19,548 nucleotides of DNA from CALJEL01 sp041082235 (GTDB lineage: Bacteria; Nitrospirota; Thermodesulfovibrionia; Thermodesulfovibrionales; CALJEL01). A program made the position numbers and the translations under genes. Every line of letters starts with the position of its first letter. Position 1 is the stretch's first letter. Shown here piece after piece: positions 7,355-14,488 of this stretch. Below the pieces are notes generated by a model that saw only the letters and a list, made by a program, of their open reading frames with translations, was not told the origin of the DNA and did not search any database. The stretch lies in assembly GCA_041082235.1 (NCBI GenBank), contig JBDOIG010000248.1, positions 1 to 19,548 of the forward strand, written 5' to 3'.

Positions 7355-9409
7355 ATGGCTTTGACTGTCTTCATTATAGGCATGAGTGGTATCCTCATGC
7401 AGACCCTCCTTATGAGGAAACTCCTTTCTGTCCTTTCAGGCAATGAGCTCCATCTCGGGCTTACCCTTTCCATATGGCTTCTTTCATCAGGTATTGGTGC
7501 CTTAATCGGAAGGAGGATTAAAAGGGAGATTCTTCCCGTGTTTCTCTTTATCACTGGCATAATTTCTCCCTTGAGTTTTGTACTTATAGATCTCATAAGA
7601 CCACTATCACATTTTATCCCCGGAGAAAACCTTTCTCTGGTTAGAGCGATTTTCTGGATATTTCTGATTGTCTCGCCCGTGTCTTTACTTTACGGTCTTT
7701 TATTTTCTTCTTCACTTATTAGATGGAATAAAGGCCCGGTTGTCTTTGCCGTGGAGGCCTTTGGTGCCTTTGCAGGTGGTCTGCTGTTTGTATATATCTT
7801 TTCAGGAAGGATAAACAGCCTGTGGACAAGTTTCTTTGCAGGATTCATAAGCTTTTTCACGGGGTTCTGGTTATCAAAAAAGAAAGGACTTTTAATATTA
7901 CTTATCCTTTATCCGCTTATTTATCTGGCTGCCATAAATATTCAGGCCTTACAGTGGAGCCCCTTTAAACTTCATGAGATTCATGAATCAAGATATCAGG
8001 AGATAGTAATCCTTTCAGATAACAGCCATAAGACTCTATATACTGGAGGAAGATTCTTTTATTCCTATCCTGATTATCTCAGAGACGAAACAGATGTTCA
8101 TACAGCCATGACCCTTCATGGGGCTGCCGGGAAGATACTTCTTATAGGAGGTATGCTTCCAGCCCTGAGGGAATTCCTCAGATACCCTGTTCAGGTTATA
8201 GACCTTATTGAGATGGACCCATTAATAATAAAGACTTTCAAGGGAATTCTCAGCAGGGATGACAGGCTTTATCTTGAAGATAGGAGGTTGAGGATCATCA
8301 TAGGGGATCCAAGATTTATTATAAAAAAATTATCTGAAAGATACGACCTTATAGTCCTTAATACACCTGAGCCAGTAACTGCCCTATCATCAAGGTTTTA
8401 TAGTATTGAGTTCTTCAGAGAGATAAAGAGACTCCTTAAGGATGATGGCATACTTTTTATGAGGCTTTCATCAGCCCATGGCTATATAAGCAGACCTCTT
8501 CAGAGATTAAATGGAACTATTTATAATTCCCTGAAGGAGGTATTTCCTTATTGCTATGTCTCATCAGAGGAATATGGCATCATGATTGCCTCGCGGTCTC
8601 CGGTTGATCTTAACCCTTCATCCCTGGTGAAAAGATTTATTGAAAGGAAGATCCCTTTTAATTATTTTGAGCCAGGTCTCTTTTATGACATCTTTTCTCC
8701 TTTAAAGACCGAGATGGTAAATAGGAGGTTCTCACAAGTCCGAGAAATTAATAGTGATTCAGCACCAGTTGCCTATCTGTATAACCTCCTATTCTGGTCA
8801 TATTCTGAGGGAGGTATCCTCAGAAATATCCTTTCAATTAAGGATAAGGGTATTATATTTATCCTTATATTCATATTCGGGACAGCCTCTTTTCTATTGA
8901 AAAGATCTGTATACTATACAATCTTCACAACAGGTTATACCACAATGTCCTTTTCAATAATCCTGATACTTTTATACCAGACCTCTTATGGATATATCTA
9001 TGAAAGGATAGGTTTATTGACATCCCTTTTTATGCTCGGCCTTGCCGGCGGTTCATGGCTCTTTTCTAAAGAGAAATCATTAAAGGCTCTTCGTTTTTCT
9101 GAGTTCCTTTTTGTGTGCCTGATATTATTATCCATTTATCTTATGAAATACGAGCTCTCCTTTTACCTTGCCTCCTTGCTTTCAGGTTTTATTGGAGGTC
9201 TTCAGTTTTCAATATCAAGCAATATCTTGAGAGACAGACAATATCATTCTGCTTTTCTTTATGCGATAGACCTTGGAGGTTCTTTCATCGGTGCCTTTTT
9301 GACAACCATCTATCTTGTACCCCTTATGGGTACCGGGAATTCATTTTTTATACTTGTTATTATTAAAATAGTTTCTCTTGTCTTTATTCTAAAAAATGAA
9401 AAGGCTTAG
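7355..9409 (+). CDS. Polytopic membrane protein with central spermidine-synthase-like domain
   Basis: The 684 residues fall into three parts: an N-terminal membrane region of about six to seven helices (1-195), a soluble Rossmann-like domain (about 200-470), and a C-terminal membrane region of about six helices (495-680). The middle domain resembles the spermidine synthase/methyltransferase fold of fused MFS-spermidine-synthase proteins: SRYQEI (212-217), ILLIGG (261-266), the EMDP acidic strand end (286-289), GDPR (317-320), and the RFYSIEFF block (347-354). The usual GGGD loop reads GGML, and the catalytic D-x-x-D-P segment reads NTPEP (336-340). Both key aspartates are therefore missing and aminopropyl transfer is doubtful. 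It may bind a nucleoside or SAM-like ligand, or be purely structural. It overlaps the next gene by 14 bases. True function is not known to me. Confidence 0.75.
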   Translation: MALTVFIIGMSGILMQTLLMRKLLSVLSGNELHLGLTLSIWLLSSGIGALIGRRIKREILPVFLFITGIISPLSFVLIDLIRPLSHFIPGENLSLVRAIFWIFLIVSPVSLLYGLLFSSSLIRWNKGPVVFAVEAFGAFAGGLLFVYIFSGRINSLWTSFFAGFISFFTGFWLSKKKGLLILLILYPLIYLAAINIQALQWSPFKLHEIHESRYQEIVILSDNSHKTLYTGGRFFYSYPDYLRDETDVHTAMTLHGAAGKILLIGGMLPALREFLRYPVQVIDLIEMDPLIIKTFKGILSRDDRLYLEDRRLRIIIGDPRFIIKKLSERYDLIVLNTPEPVTALSSRFYSIEFFREIKRLLKDDGILFMRLSSAHGYISRPLQRLNGTIYNSLKEVFPYCYVSSEEYGIMIASRSPVDLNPSSLVKRFIERKIPFNYFEPGLFYDIFSPLKTEMVNRRFSQVREINSDSAPVAYLYNLLFWSYSEGGILRNILSIKDKGIIFILIFIFGTASFLLKRSVYYTIFTTGYTTMSFSIILILLYQTSYGYIYERIGLLTSLFMLGLAGGSWLFSKEKSLKALRFSEFLFVCLILLSIYLMKYELSFYLASLLSGFIGGLQFSISSNILRDRQYHSAFLYAIDLGGSFIGAFLTTIYLVPLMGTGNSFFILVIIKIVSLVFILKNEKA
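7373..7378 (-). promoter_or_regulatory. -10 box for the secA operon
   Basis: A perfect TATAAT read on the minus strand lies inside the first codons of the divergent gene, giving a leader of about 35 bases to the secA ATG at 7331. No convincing -35 box is seen at 16-18 bases. The two divergent start codons are separated by only 23 bases, so both promoters must overlap the opposite coding region. Confidence 0.4.
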
Positions 9410-10613
9410 GATTATATTCATTATAATTTTAATGATCTCCCTCACCGGAGGTTATATCCTGAGGAAGCCCTTCGAAAAGACTATTGATGAAGCCCTTTAT
9501 CTTCAAGAAATTGCTCCTGCTGTTGTCTTTCATGCAAAAACAGGCAGCCCACCTTATTATCCTTCAGAGGGAGAACTGATAGCCTTTAACAGTTATGAGA
9601 TAAGGCCTGATATAAGGGGATATGCTGGTCCAATTAAGGTATTGCTTGTTATTGACAGAAATGGAATCCTGCGGGGATTGAAACTCCTTGAGCACAGGGA
9701 GACAAAGAACTATGTCCATTACATGGAAACAGAGGAATATCTTTCTCAATATATAGGAAAGTCTATAAGAGATCCCTTTGAGATAGACAAAGATATTGAT
9801 GGAATAAGCAGGGCAACTGTTAGTGTGGAGGCCCTTGCAAAGACGATAAGAGAAAGTTCAAGGATAATGGCATCAAAGGTCTTCCAGATTGAGGTAGAGA
9901 AAGAAAAAGGAAGGAATTTTATTCTTCCTCACTGGCTTATTTATGGGTTATTTTTTGCCTCGGGTTTCCTTTTTTTCTATCTCAGCAGAAGGAGAGAAAA
10001 ATTTTTAAAATCAAGAGACATATATCTCTTACTCGGTATTTTTATACTTGGTCTTTATCTTTCAAGTCCTTTTTCAATTATCCATGTTTATAACCTTTTA
10101 TTATTTAGGTTCTCCTCTTCAACCCTTTTATATTTATTGATATTTACCGTAATAGCTTCTCTGCTTATGGCAGGTAGGTTTTATTGTGGATGGCTCTGTC
10201 CCTTTGGTGCAATAACAGAGTTTATAGGAAGGATACCTGTAAGGAAGTGGGATATCCCTTCAAAGAATGATTTAAGATTCAGACTCTTCAAGTATTATCT
10301 GTTGTTTTTTATAACATTCATTGTTCTCTTAACCGGGGTTCCTGAATACGGTATATTTGAGACCTATATTACACTCTTTTCATTTCATGGCAATATCTTT
10401 CAATTGAGCCTCTTATTAATAATGCTGTTAATAAACCTTAAAATAAAAAGGGCCTGGTGCAGGTACTTCTGTCCTGTCGGTGCAATATCTGGTTTATTTT
10501 CAAAAAGGCTGTCAGGCTATAAAAGCAGTAAGGAATGCCCTGTGAACAATCCTCCGGGTCCTCCTGATTCAGAATGCATAAGATGTAACAGATGTCTGAG
10601 GAACACAGGATGA
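9396..10613 (+). CDS. NosR/PceC-like FMN-binding and 4Fe-4S membrane protein
   Basis: This 405-residue protein belongs to the NosR/NirI/PceC type, which moves electrons between the membrane and a periplasmic flavin. It has an N-terminal membrane anchor (4-20), then a periplasmic FMN-binding domain (about 70-160). The flavinylation-type motif DGISRATVS places Thr141 as the probable covalent FMN site, normally attached by ApbE (not in the window). Several membrane helices follow. Two NapH-type CxxxCP motifs are present (Cys264/Cys268 and Cys355/Cys359). The protein ends almost at once after CIRCNRC (394-400), where a normal ferredoxin motif would continue to a fourth cysteine and proline; Cys381 could supply the fourth ligand. 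No ribosome site is clear, and it probably relies on coupling to the overlapping upstream gene. Electron donor and acceptor are unknown. Confidence 0.85.
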   Translation: MKRLRIIFIIILMISLTGGYILRKPFEKTIDEALYLQEIAPAVVFHAKTGSPPYYPSEGELIAFNSYEIRPDIRGYAGPIKVLLVIDRNGILRGLKLLEHRETKNYVHYMETEEYLSQYIGKSIRDPFEIDKDIDGISRATVSVEALAKTIRESSRIMASKVFQIEVEKEKGRNFILPHWLIYGLFFASGFLFFYLSRRREKFLKSRDIYLLLGIFILGLYLSSPFSIIHVYNLLLFRFSSSTLLYLLIFTVIASLLMAGRFYCGWLCPFGAITEFIGRIPVRKWDIPSKNDLRFRLFKYYLLFFITFIVLLTGVPEYGIFETYITLFSFHGNIFQLSLLLIMLLINLKIKRAWCRYFCPVGAISGLFSKRLSGYKSSKECPVNNPPGPPDSECIRCNRCLRNTG

Positions 10614-10810
10614 AAGACGAAAAAAAGTTCAGGTTATTTATTGGTATTTCAATCTTGCTGATAATGGTATCTCTGTTTTTCAATGTCTCTGGAGAGAGGT
10701 TTTCAAAAGATATAGGTTCCTATCTTGAAAGGAGATTTTACTATGAACGGGTAATATCCAAGAAGGGTCTCAGCCTGCACAGGGCCCTTTACTGGAGACA
10801 GGAGAGATGA
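10610..10810 (+). CDS. 66-residue single-pass membrane peptide with ALYWR tail
   Basis: The ATG overlaps the stop of the NosR-like gene (ATGA), with GAGGA at 10596-10600 nine bases upstream; an earlier in-frame ATG at 10592 is less well placed. Layout is a short charged start, one membrane helix (8-26), then a basic, aromatic 40-residue tail ending LSLHRALYWRQER. I do not recognise a named family. The tail resembles the end of the 39-residue peptide at 14489-14608. It is probably a small partner or anchor for the flavin/Fe-S protein, an inference from coupling alone. Charge distribution does not clearly settle which side the tail faces. Confidence 0.7.
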   Translation: MKDEKKFRLFIGISILLIMVSLFFNVSGERFSKDIGSYLERRFYYERVISKKGLSLHRALYWRQER

Positions 10811-10834
10811 TCTGATTTTGCCTAATAACCTTTG

Positions 10835-10843
10835 TGCTATGAT
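10835..10843 (+). promoter_or_regulatory. Extended -10 promoter for the permease pair
   Basis: TGCTATGAT combines the TGn extension (10835-10837) with a -10 box TATGAT (10838-10843). A poor -35, TTGCCT (10818-10823), is only 14 bases away, so the extended -10 would be the main determinant. The predicted start is at 10850-10851, directly at the ATG of the next gene, again a leaderless arrangement. Confidence 0.5.
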
Positions 10844-10850
10844 ATAAAAA

Positions 10851-12065
10851 ATGGAGCGTCTTATAAGAATAATATCACAATCCATCAGGGCTGTCAGGGC
10901 CTTCAAACTGAGAACCCTCTTCTGTCTTCTGAGTGTCAGCCTCGGTGTCTCATCCATTACCATAATTGTTGCAGCCACAGAGGGTGCATATGAAAAGGCA
11001 CTTGATATAGTCTCTGTATTCGGGCCTGATTCACTCCTTGTCTTTGGTGGTTCAGAGGAGATAAGGGCAATGGGCCTGAGGCAGCGCACCATCACAATTG
11101 ATGATGTAGAGGCAGTGAGGAGAGAATTTTCAAGTGCCTATCTTGTTGTACCAATGACTGCAGTTAGGGAGGTAAATGTATCCTATAAAGACAAAAGGTA
11201 CCAGACCCTTGTTGTTGGCTCCACGAGTGATTACAGCAGGGTATGGACATGGCCTGTAATACAGGGCTCTGACTTTACTGAAGAGGATGTAAGGGGGATG
11301 AGGAATGTCTGTCTTATGGGAATTCATGTAATGAAACAGCTCTTTGGAGATGAAGAGCCTGTAGGAAAATATATTACTGTAAGAAACATGCCTGTTCAGG
11401 TTGTTGGTGTACTCTCTGAAAGAGGCACATCCCCTGGAGGAGACATACTTGATGACAGGATAGTTATGCCCATAACAACTGTGATGAGAAAGCTCCAGAA
11501 TGAGACAAGATATATATCTGCCTTCAGGATCAGGTTTGAGGACAGGGAGAATCTCAATATTCATATTGAAGAATTGAGGTCTTTTTTAAGGCACAGACAC
11601 AGACTTCAGGGAGCTGAGTCTGATGACTTCAGGATTGTCTCACCAAAGGAGATTATTAAATTCCTTGTTGCCCTTACAGGTACACTTGTTGCCTTTCTTG
11701 GAGTTACAGGCCTGATTTCACTTATAGTGGCTGGATTTGTCCTTGCCAATCTATTTCTCCTCTCTGTAAGAGAAAGGACTAATGAGATCGGCCTGAGGAG
11801 GGCTGTTGGTGCAAATAAAAGAGATATCCTTTTACAGTTTCTTGGTGAGGCAGTTATATTAACAACCATGGGAGGTCTTACTGGATTTATCCTTGCAATA
11901 ACAGGTTCTGAACTCCTGACCCTTATATTTGAATTTCCTATGAAATTTTCCTGGAAGTCCTTTACAATTGGCATTGCCCTGTCCTGGATGGTTGGAATAA
12001 TCTTCGGACTCCAGCCTGCAAGGAAGGCCGCTGAACTCAATCCTGTAGAGGCTATAAGAGGATAA
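10851..12065 (+). CDS. MacB/FtsX-type ABC transporter permease, first of pair
   Basis: This 404-residue permease has the type VII (MacB/LolC/FtsX) layout. One N-terminal membrane helix (about 20-42) is followed by a large periplasmic domain (45-265) and three C-terminal helices (about 272-305, 325-350 and 370-390). It ends with the family signature PARKAAELNPVEAIRG (389-404), and the coupling loop RERTNEIGLRRAVGA (about 308-322) is clear. Such proteins use cytoplasmic ATP hydrolysis for mechanical work on periplasmic substrates such as lipoproteins, peptides or cell-wall enzymes. No ATPase or membrane-fusion protein lies beside it. It begins without a ribosome site directly after a promoter. 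The second permease follows after 11 bases, so they probably form a heterodimer. Confidence 0.9.
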   Translation: MERLIRIISQSIRAVRAFKLRTLFCLLSVSLGVSSITIIVAATEGAYEKALDIVSVFGPDSLLVFGGSEEIRAMGLRQRTITIDDVEAVRREFSSAYLVVPMTAVREVNVSYKDKRYQTLVVGSTSDYSRVWTWPVIQGSDFTEEDVRGMRNVCLMGIHVMKQLFGDEEPVGKYITVRNMPVQVVGVLSERGTSPGGDILDDRIVMPITTVMRKLQNETRYISAFRIRFEDRENLNIHIEELRSFLRHRHRLQGAESDDFRIVSPKEIIKFLVALTGTLVAFLGVTGLISLIVAGFVLANLFLLSVRERTNEIGLRRAVGANKRDILLQFLGEAVILTTMGGLTGFILAITGSELLTLIFEFPMKFSWKSFTIGIALSWMVGIIFGLQPARKAAELNPVEAIRG

Positions 12066-12076
12066 TCTATTAAAAG

Positions 12077-13309
12077 ATGAGACTGTCTTCCTGGATATAT
12101 CTTAATTTTAAGATAGCCACTGGCTCTCTCTGTGGCTTCAGATTGAGGACATTGCTTGCCATATTTGGTGTATTCCTGGGCACATTCTCACTCATAATAG
12201 TTGCCAATCTCTCAAAGTCCCTTGTGAAAAAAACAGAGCTTGAGGCAGAGAAACTCGGTAAGGATATCATTGTTGTCAGAAGTGGCATAGTAAGGAGATT
12301 TGGTGTAAGGATGAGGATACTTTCTGAATCCACAAACCTGAAAATAGAAGATGCCAGTGCAATACTGGATGGAACAACCTCTGTTATTGATGTCTCGCCT
12401 TCTTCAAGCAGGCCTTTTCCTGTGAGGTATGGCGGTACTAGCCTTTCAAACATCCCTGTTATTGGTGTAATGCCAGATTTCAGCACTATAAGGAATTTCA
12501 ATGTGGAACATGGAGTATTTATAACAGACAATGATCTGAAAGAGCTCAATAAGGTTGTTGTCCTTGGAAAGGCGGTTGCAAGAAAGCTTTTCGGGAATGA
12601 AGACCCTCTTGGTAAACACATCCTTATCTACAGGGTACCATTTCAGGTCATAGGAGTCATGGAGGAAAAGGGTGTGGATGTTTCTGGCGTTGATCAGGAT
12701 AACCAGGTCTTTGTTCCATTGAGCACTTTTTTAAGGAGACTGGTAAACAAAGATTATATAAACACAATATATGTAAAGCTCAGCCCCGGGGAATACAATG
12801 AGATTGCCAGGGCTGAAATAAAAGGGATATTGAGGAAAAGGCACAATCTTAAAGAAGGAAAAGAGGATGATTTCACCATTATAGACATGAAGGATGTTAT
12901 GACCCTTCAGACACAGGCGATATCCCTGATCAAGACCCTTGGAAGGATATCAGCAGTTATATCTTTTCTGATTGGTGGCATTGGAATTCTTTCCATTATG
13001 ATATTGATAGTTAATGAGAGAAAGATAGAGATAGGCATTAGAAGGGCGGTTGGTGCTACAAAGAGGGACATAATAATCCAGTTTCTCATGGAGGCATCAT
13101 TTATTTCACTGACAGGAGGTATCGCAGGCTTACTTTTCAGTCTTCCTGCAAGCGGAGTAATCTTTAACCTCACAGGTCTGCCCTTTTCCATCTCAATAAC
13201 AGGTATTTTCTTTTCCACCATTGCATCCATCCTAATTGGAATACTTGCTGGTATTTACCCGTCAAAAAAGGCAACCACCTTTGAACCACTTCAGGTGATA
13301 AGGCAATAA
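12077..13309 (+). CDS. MacB/FtsX-type ABC transporter permease, second of pair
   Basis: This 410-residue permease has the same architecture as its neighbour: one N-terminal helix (about 25-45), a periplasmic MacB-type core domain (50-275), three C-terminal helices, the coupling segment NERKIEIGIRRAVGATKRD (about 314-332), and a terminal YPSKKATTFEPLQVIRQ signature. The two proteins are clearly related but well diverged, typical of heterodimeric permeases such as LolC/LolE. Only weak purine-rich sequence precedes the ATG. It ends 42 bases before the 3' end of the opposing tRNA gene, with no obvious terminator between them. The ATPase partner must be encoded elsewhere or shared. Confidence 0.9.
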   Translation: MRLSSWIYLNFKIATGSLCGFRLRTLLAIFGVFLGTFSLIIVANLSKSLVKKTELEAEKLGKDIIVVRSGIVRRFGVRMRILSESTNLKIEDASAILDGTTSVIDVSPSSSRPFPVRYGGTSLSNIPVIGVMPDFSTIRNFNVEHGVFITDNDLKELNKVVVLGKAVARKLFGNEDPLGKHILIYRVPFQVIGVMEEKGVDVSGVDQDNQVFVPLSTFLRRLVNKDYINTIYVKLSPGEYNEIARAEIKGILRKRHNLKEGKEDDFTIIDMKDVMTLQTQAISLIKTLGRISAVISFLIGGIGILSIMILIVNERKIEIGIRRAVGATKRDIIIQFLMEASFISLTGGIAGLLFSLPASGVIFNLTGLPFSISITGIFFSTIASILIGILAGIYPSKKATTFEPLQVIRQ

Positions 13310-13351
13310 AATTTGGACTACCTTCAGCTCCTCAAAGTCATACAAATAAAG

Positions 13352-13423
13352 AGCCGGGAATGGGATTTGAACCCACGACCCGCTGATTACGAATCAGCTG
13401 CTCTACCACTGAGCTATCCCGGC
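13352..13423 (-). tRNA. tRNA-Thr (anticodon CGU)
   Basis: A complete 72-base cloverleaf reads on the minus strand. The acceptor stem GCCGGGA/TCCCGGC is fully paired, the D arm is GCTC/GAGC, the anticodon stem is GCTGA/TCAGC with loop TTCGTAA, and the T arm is GTGGG-TTCAAAT-CCCAT (one G-U pair). Anticodon CGU reads the threonine codon ACG. G1-C72, C2-G71, G35 and U36 agree with known threonine identity elements. The discriminator is U, and CCA is not encoded. It lies between two + strand units. Confidence 0.96.
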
Positions 13424-13430
13424 TAATTTT

Positions 13431-13458
13431 ATTTTAGCATGTTTGAGTAAGATGTTGA
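13431..13458 (-). promoter_or_regulatory. Promoter of tRNA-Thr
   Basis: On the minus strand, TGC precedes a -10 box TAAAAT (13436-13431), an extended -10. A TCAACA box (13458-13453, four of six matches to TTGACA) lies 16 bases upstream. The predicted transcription start is about 13424, at or within a base of the mature tRNA 5' end. Confidence 0.45.
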
Positions 13459-13517
13459 CCGGGTACCATTGGTGACTGAAGGAAAAGATTTGTAGTAAAA
13501 TAGCTTAAGGTTAACAG

Positions 13518-14486
13518 ATGAAGATTAGATGTGAGCTCTGCCCTACTGAATGTGTCCTCAGTAATTATGAGATCGGTGGCTGTAAGGTAAGGATAAATAA
13601 GGATGGTGTCCTTTACAGCCTTGTTTATGGAAAGCCCTGTGCTGTTGCCATAGACCCTATAGAAAAGAAACCCTTTTATCATTTCATGCCCGGAGAAAAG
13701 GCTTTTTCCATTGCCACTGCTGGTTGTGTACTCGGGTGCAAGTTCTGCCAGAACTGGCAGATATCCCAGGCAAGGCCAGAGGAGGTTGATTATCATGACC
13801 TTCCGCCTGATGATGTGGTCCGCTCAGCGCTCTTTTATGGATGCAGGGTCATAACCTATACATACACAGAGCCAACTGTTTTTTATGAATACATGCTTGA
13901 CACTTCTATAATTGCAAGGAGATTCGGTCTTAAAAATACCATGCATACCTGTGGATATATAAGTGAAAGGCCTTTGAGGGAGCTTTCAAAGTATATGGAT
14001 GCTGCAGATGTGGATCTCAAGGCCTTTACAGAGGATTTTTATGCAAGGCTCTGTGGTGGAAGGCTTAAGCCTGTGCTTGACTCACTGGTCATTCTTAAAT
14101 CAGAGGGTGTGTGGCTTGAGATAACAAATCTTGTTATTCCAACACTTAATGATGACAGAAAAAAAATTAAAGAGATGTGCCTCTGGATAAGGAATAACCT
14201 TGGCCCTGATGAGCCGATCCATTTTTCAAGGTTCTTTCCAAATTATAAATTAAAGAATCTTCCACCAACTCCTCTTGAGACTCTTATCATGGCAAGACAG
14301 ACTGCCCTTGAAGCAGGCCTTAGATATGTTTATATCGGAAATATAAGGTCAGAGGCTGAAAACACATATTGCCATAACTGTAATAGGCTCATCATTGAGA
14401 GGCATGGCTATTTTGTGAAAGAGAATAATATAATTAATAAAAGGTGCAGGTTCTGTGGCACCTTGATTCCAGGTGTATGGGGTTAA
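13518..14486 (+). CDS. amrS: AmmeMemoRadiSam system radical SAM enzyme AmrS
   Basis: This 322-residue radical SAM protein belongs to the AmrS family, related to pyruvate formate-lyase activases and encoded beside MEMO and AMMECR1 homologues. An N-terminal CELCPTEC cluster (Cys5, Cys8, Cys12) with Cys22 precedes the radical SAM motif CVLGCKFC (Cys70, Cys74, Cys77). The family segment TYTYTEPTVFYEY spans about 113-125. Two C-terminal CxxC pairs (Cys285/288 and Cys310/313) probably bind zinc or another cluster. The ATG has AAGG seven bases upstream, and in-frame stops just before it exclude an extension. Many relatives carry a short head of the form A-L-F-Y-E-K-L, sometimes after a signal sequence; here the protein begins directly at the cysteine cluster. 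It sits two bases ahead of the 39-residue peptide gene. The substrate is not established. Confidence 0.92.
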   Translation: MKIRCELCPTECVLSNYEIGGCKVRINKDGVLYSLVYGKPCAVAIDPIEKKPFYHFMPGEKAFSIATAGCVLGCKFCQNWQISQARPEEVDYHDLPPDDVVRSALFYGCRVITYTYTEPTVFYEYMLDTSIIARRFGLKNTMHTCGYISERPLRELSKYMDAADVDLKAFTEDFYARLCGGRLKPVLDSLVILKSEGVWLEITNLVIPTLNDDRKKIKEMCLWIRNNLGPDEPIHFSRFFPNYKLKNLPPTPLETLIMARQTALEAGLRYVYIGNIRSEAENTYCHNCNRLIIERHGYFVKENNIINKRCRFCGTLIPGVWG

Positions 14487-14488
14487 GG

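Noticed and set aside
7332..7355. TTG start extending SecA by eight residues
   Set aside because: The extra residues (IICYYSK) do not resemble a SecA N-terminus, and the ATG at 7331 fits the family start.
10592..10609. Upstream ATG for the small peptide after the NosR-like gene
   Set aside because: The ATG at 10610 has better ribosome-site spacing and a classic ATGA overlap with the preceding stop.
10590..10640. Frameshift truncating the NosR-like protein
   Set aside because: The other two frames after CIRCNRC contain no cysteine-proline continuation of a ferredoxin motif, so a hidden longer protein is not supported here.
13310..13351. Terminator between the second permease and tRNA-Thr
   Set aside because: No stable stem followed by a T tract could be found on either strand in these 42 bases.
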